Both the position numbers and the translations under genes were made by a program. A stretch of DNA of 5,430 bases from UBA1151 sp963579925 (lineage in GTDB: Bacteria > Chloroflexota > Dehalococcoidia > Lucifugimonadales > Lucifugimonadaceae). Shown piece after piece: positions 5,422 through 5,430 of the stretch (position 1 is its first letter; the number at the start of each line of letters is the position of its first letter). Location: NCBI GenBank assembly GCA_963579925.1, contig CAUZJA010000193.1, positions 1 through 5,430 of the forward strand, written 5' to 3'. The notes beneath the pieces were generated by a model that searched no databases, was not told where the DNA came from, and worked only from the letters and a program-made list of their open reading frames with translations.

Positions 5422-5430
5422 GATCGGAAG
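5421..5430. other. Probable Illumina adapter remnant at the contig end
   Basis: The last ten bases, AGATCGGAAG, equal the first ten bases of the widely used Illumina TruSeq adapter (AGATCGGAAGAGC). A chance match exactly at the end of the sequence is very unlikely. Untrimmed adapter at the contig edge is the simplest explanation, in which case genomic sequence ends at 5420. Confidence 0.8.

Overview
The window looks like a short bacterial metagenome-type contig. It is densely coded on the + strand only, with no RNA genes, CRISPR arrays or mobile elements that I can see. The left edge cuts into proB. The last ten bases match the start of a common Illumina library adapter, so the right edge is probably a true contig end. 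Gene content (proBA followed by an Amidohydro_2 hydrolase, short NAD-dependent epimerase-like proteins and a lactonase) and protein style would fit an uncultured Chloroflexota (Dehalococcoidia/SAR202-like) bacterium. That taxonomic guess is an inference from family resemblance; no marker gene is present.

Positions 1-1636 hold the proline-biosynthesis pair: the 3' end of proB (glutamate 5-kinase, PUA domain) overlapping a complete proA (gamma-glutamyl phosphate reductase) by ATGA. After 25 bp come a small unrecognised protein (1662-1982, TTG start) and an Amidohydro_2 TIM-barrel metal-dependent hydrolase (1979-2830), again joined by an ATGA overlap. These four genes are probably one transcription unit.

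A gap of about 100 bp (2831-2930), the largest in the window, carries a weak sigma70-like promoter candidate. It also carries one copy of a split motif (GAGCCTA-N5-CCCACTCCT) whose other copy sits at the end of proA. It is followed by a second cluster: a Rossmann-fold epimerase-like protein with a degenerate nucleotide-binding loop and no YxxxK (2931-3632), a second epimerase/dehydrogenase with intact GxxGxxG and YxxxK motifs (3629-4378, ATGA overlap), and a Pgl-like seven-bladed beta-propeller lactonase (4420-5421, TTG start).

Taken together, the second half could oxidise a sugar or sugar acid to a lactone (dehydrogenase) and hydrolyse it (lactonase), with the amidohydrolase as another hydrolytic step. 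This is inferred from families and adjacency; no substrate can be read from the sequence. The window is mostly ordinary metabolism. The points most worth a second look are the intact/degenerate epimerase pair, the small unknown protein, the repeated intergenic motif and the adapter-like contig end that supplies the last base of the final stop codon.
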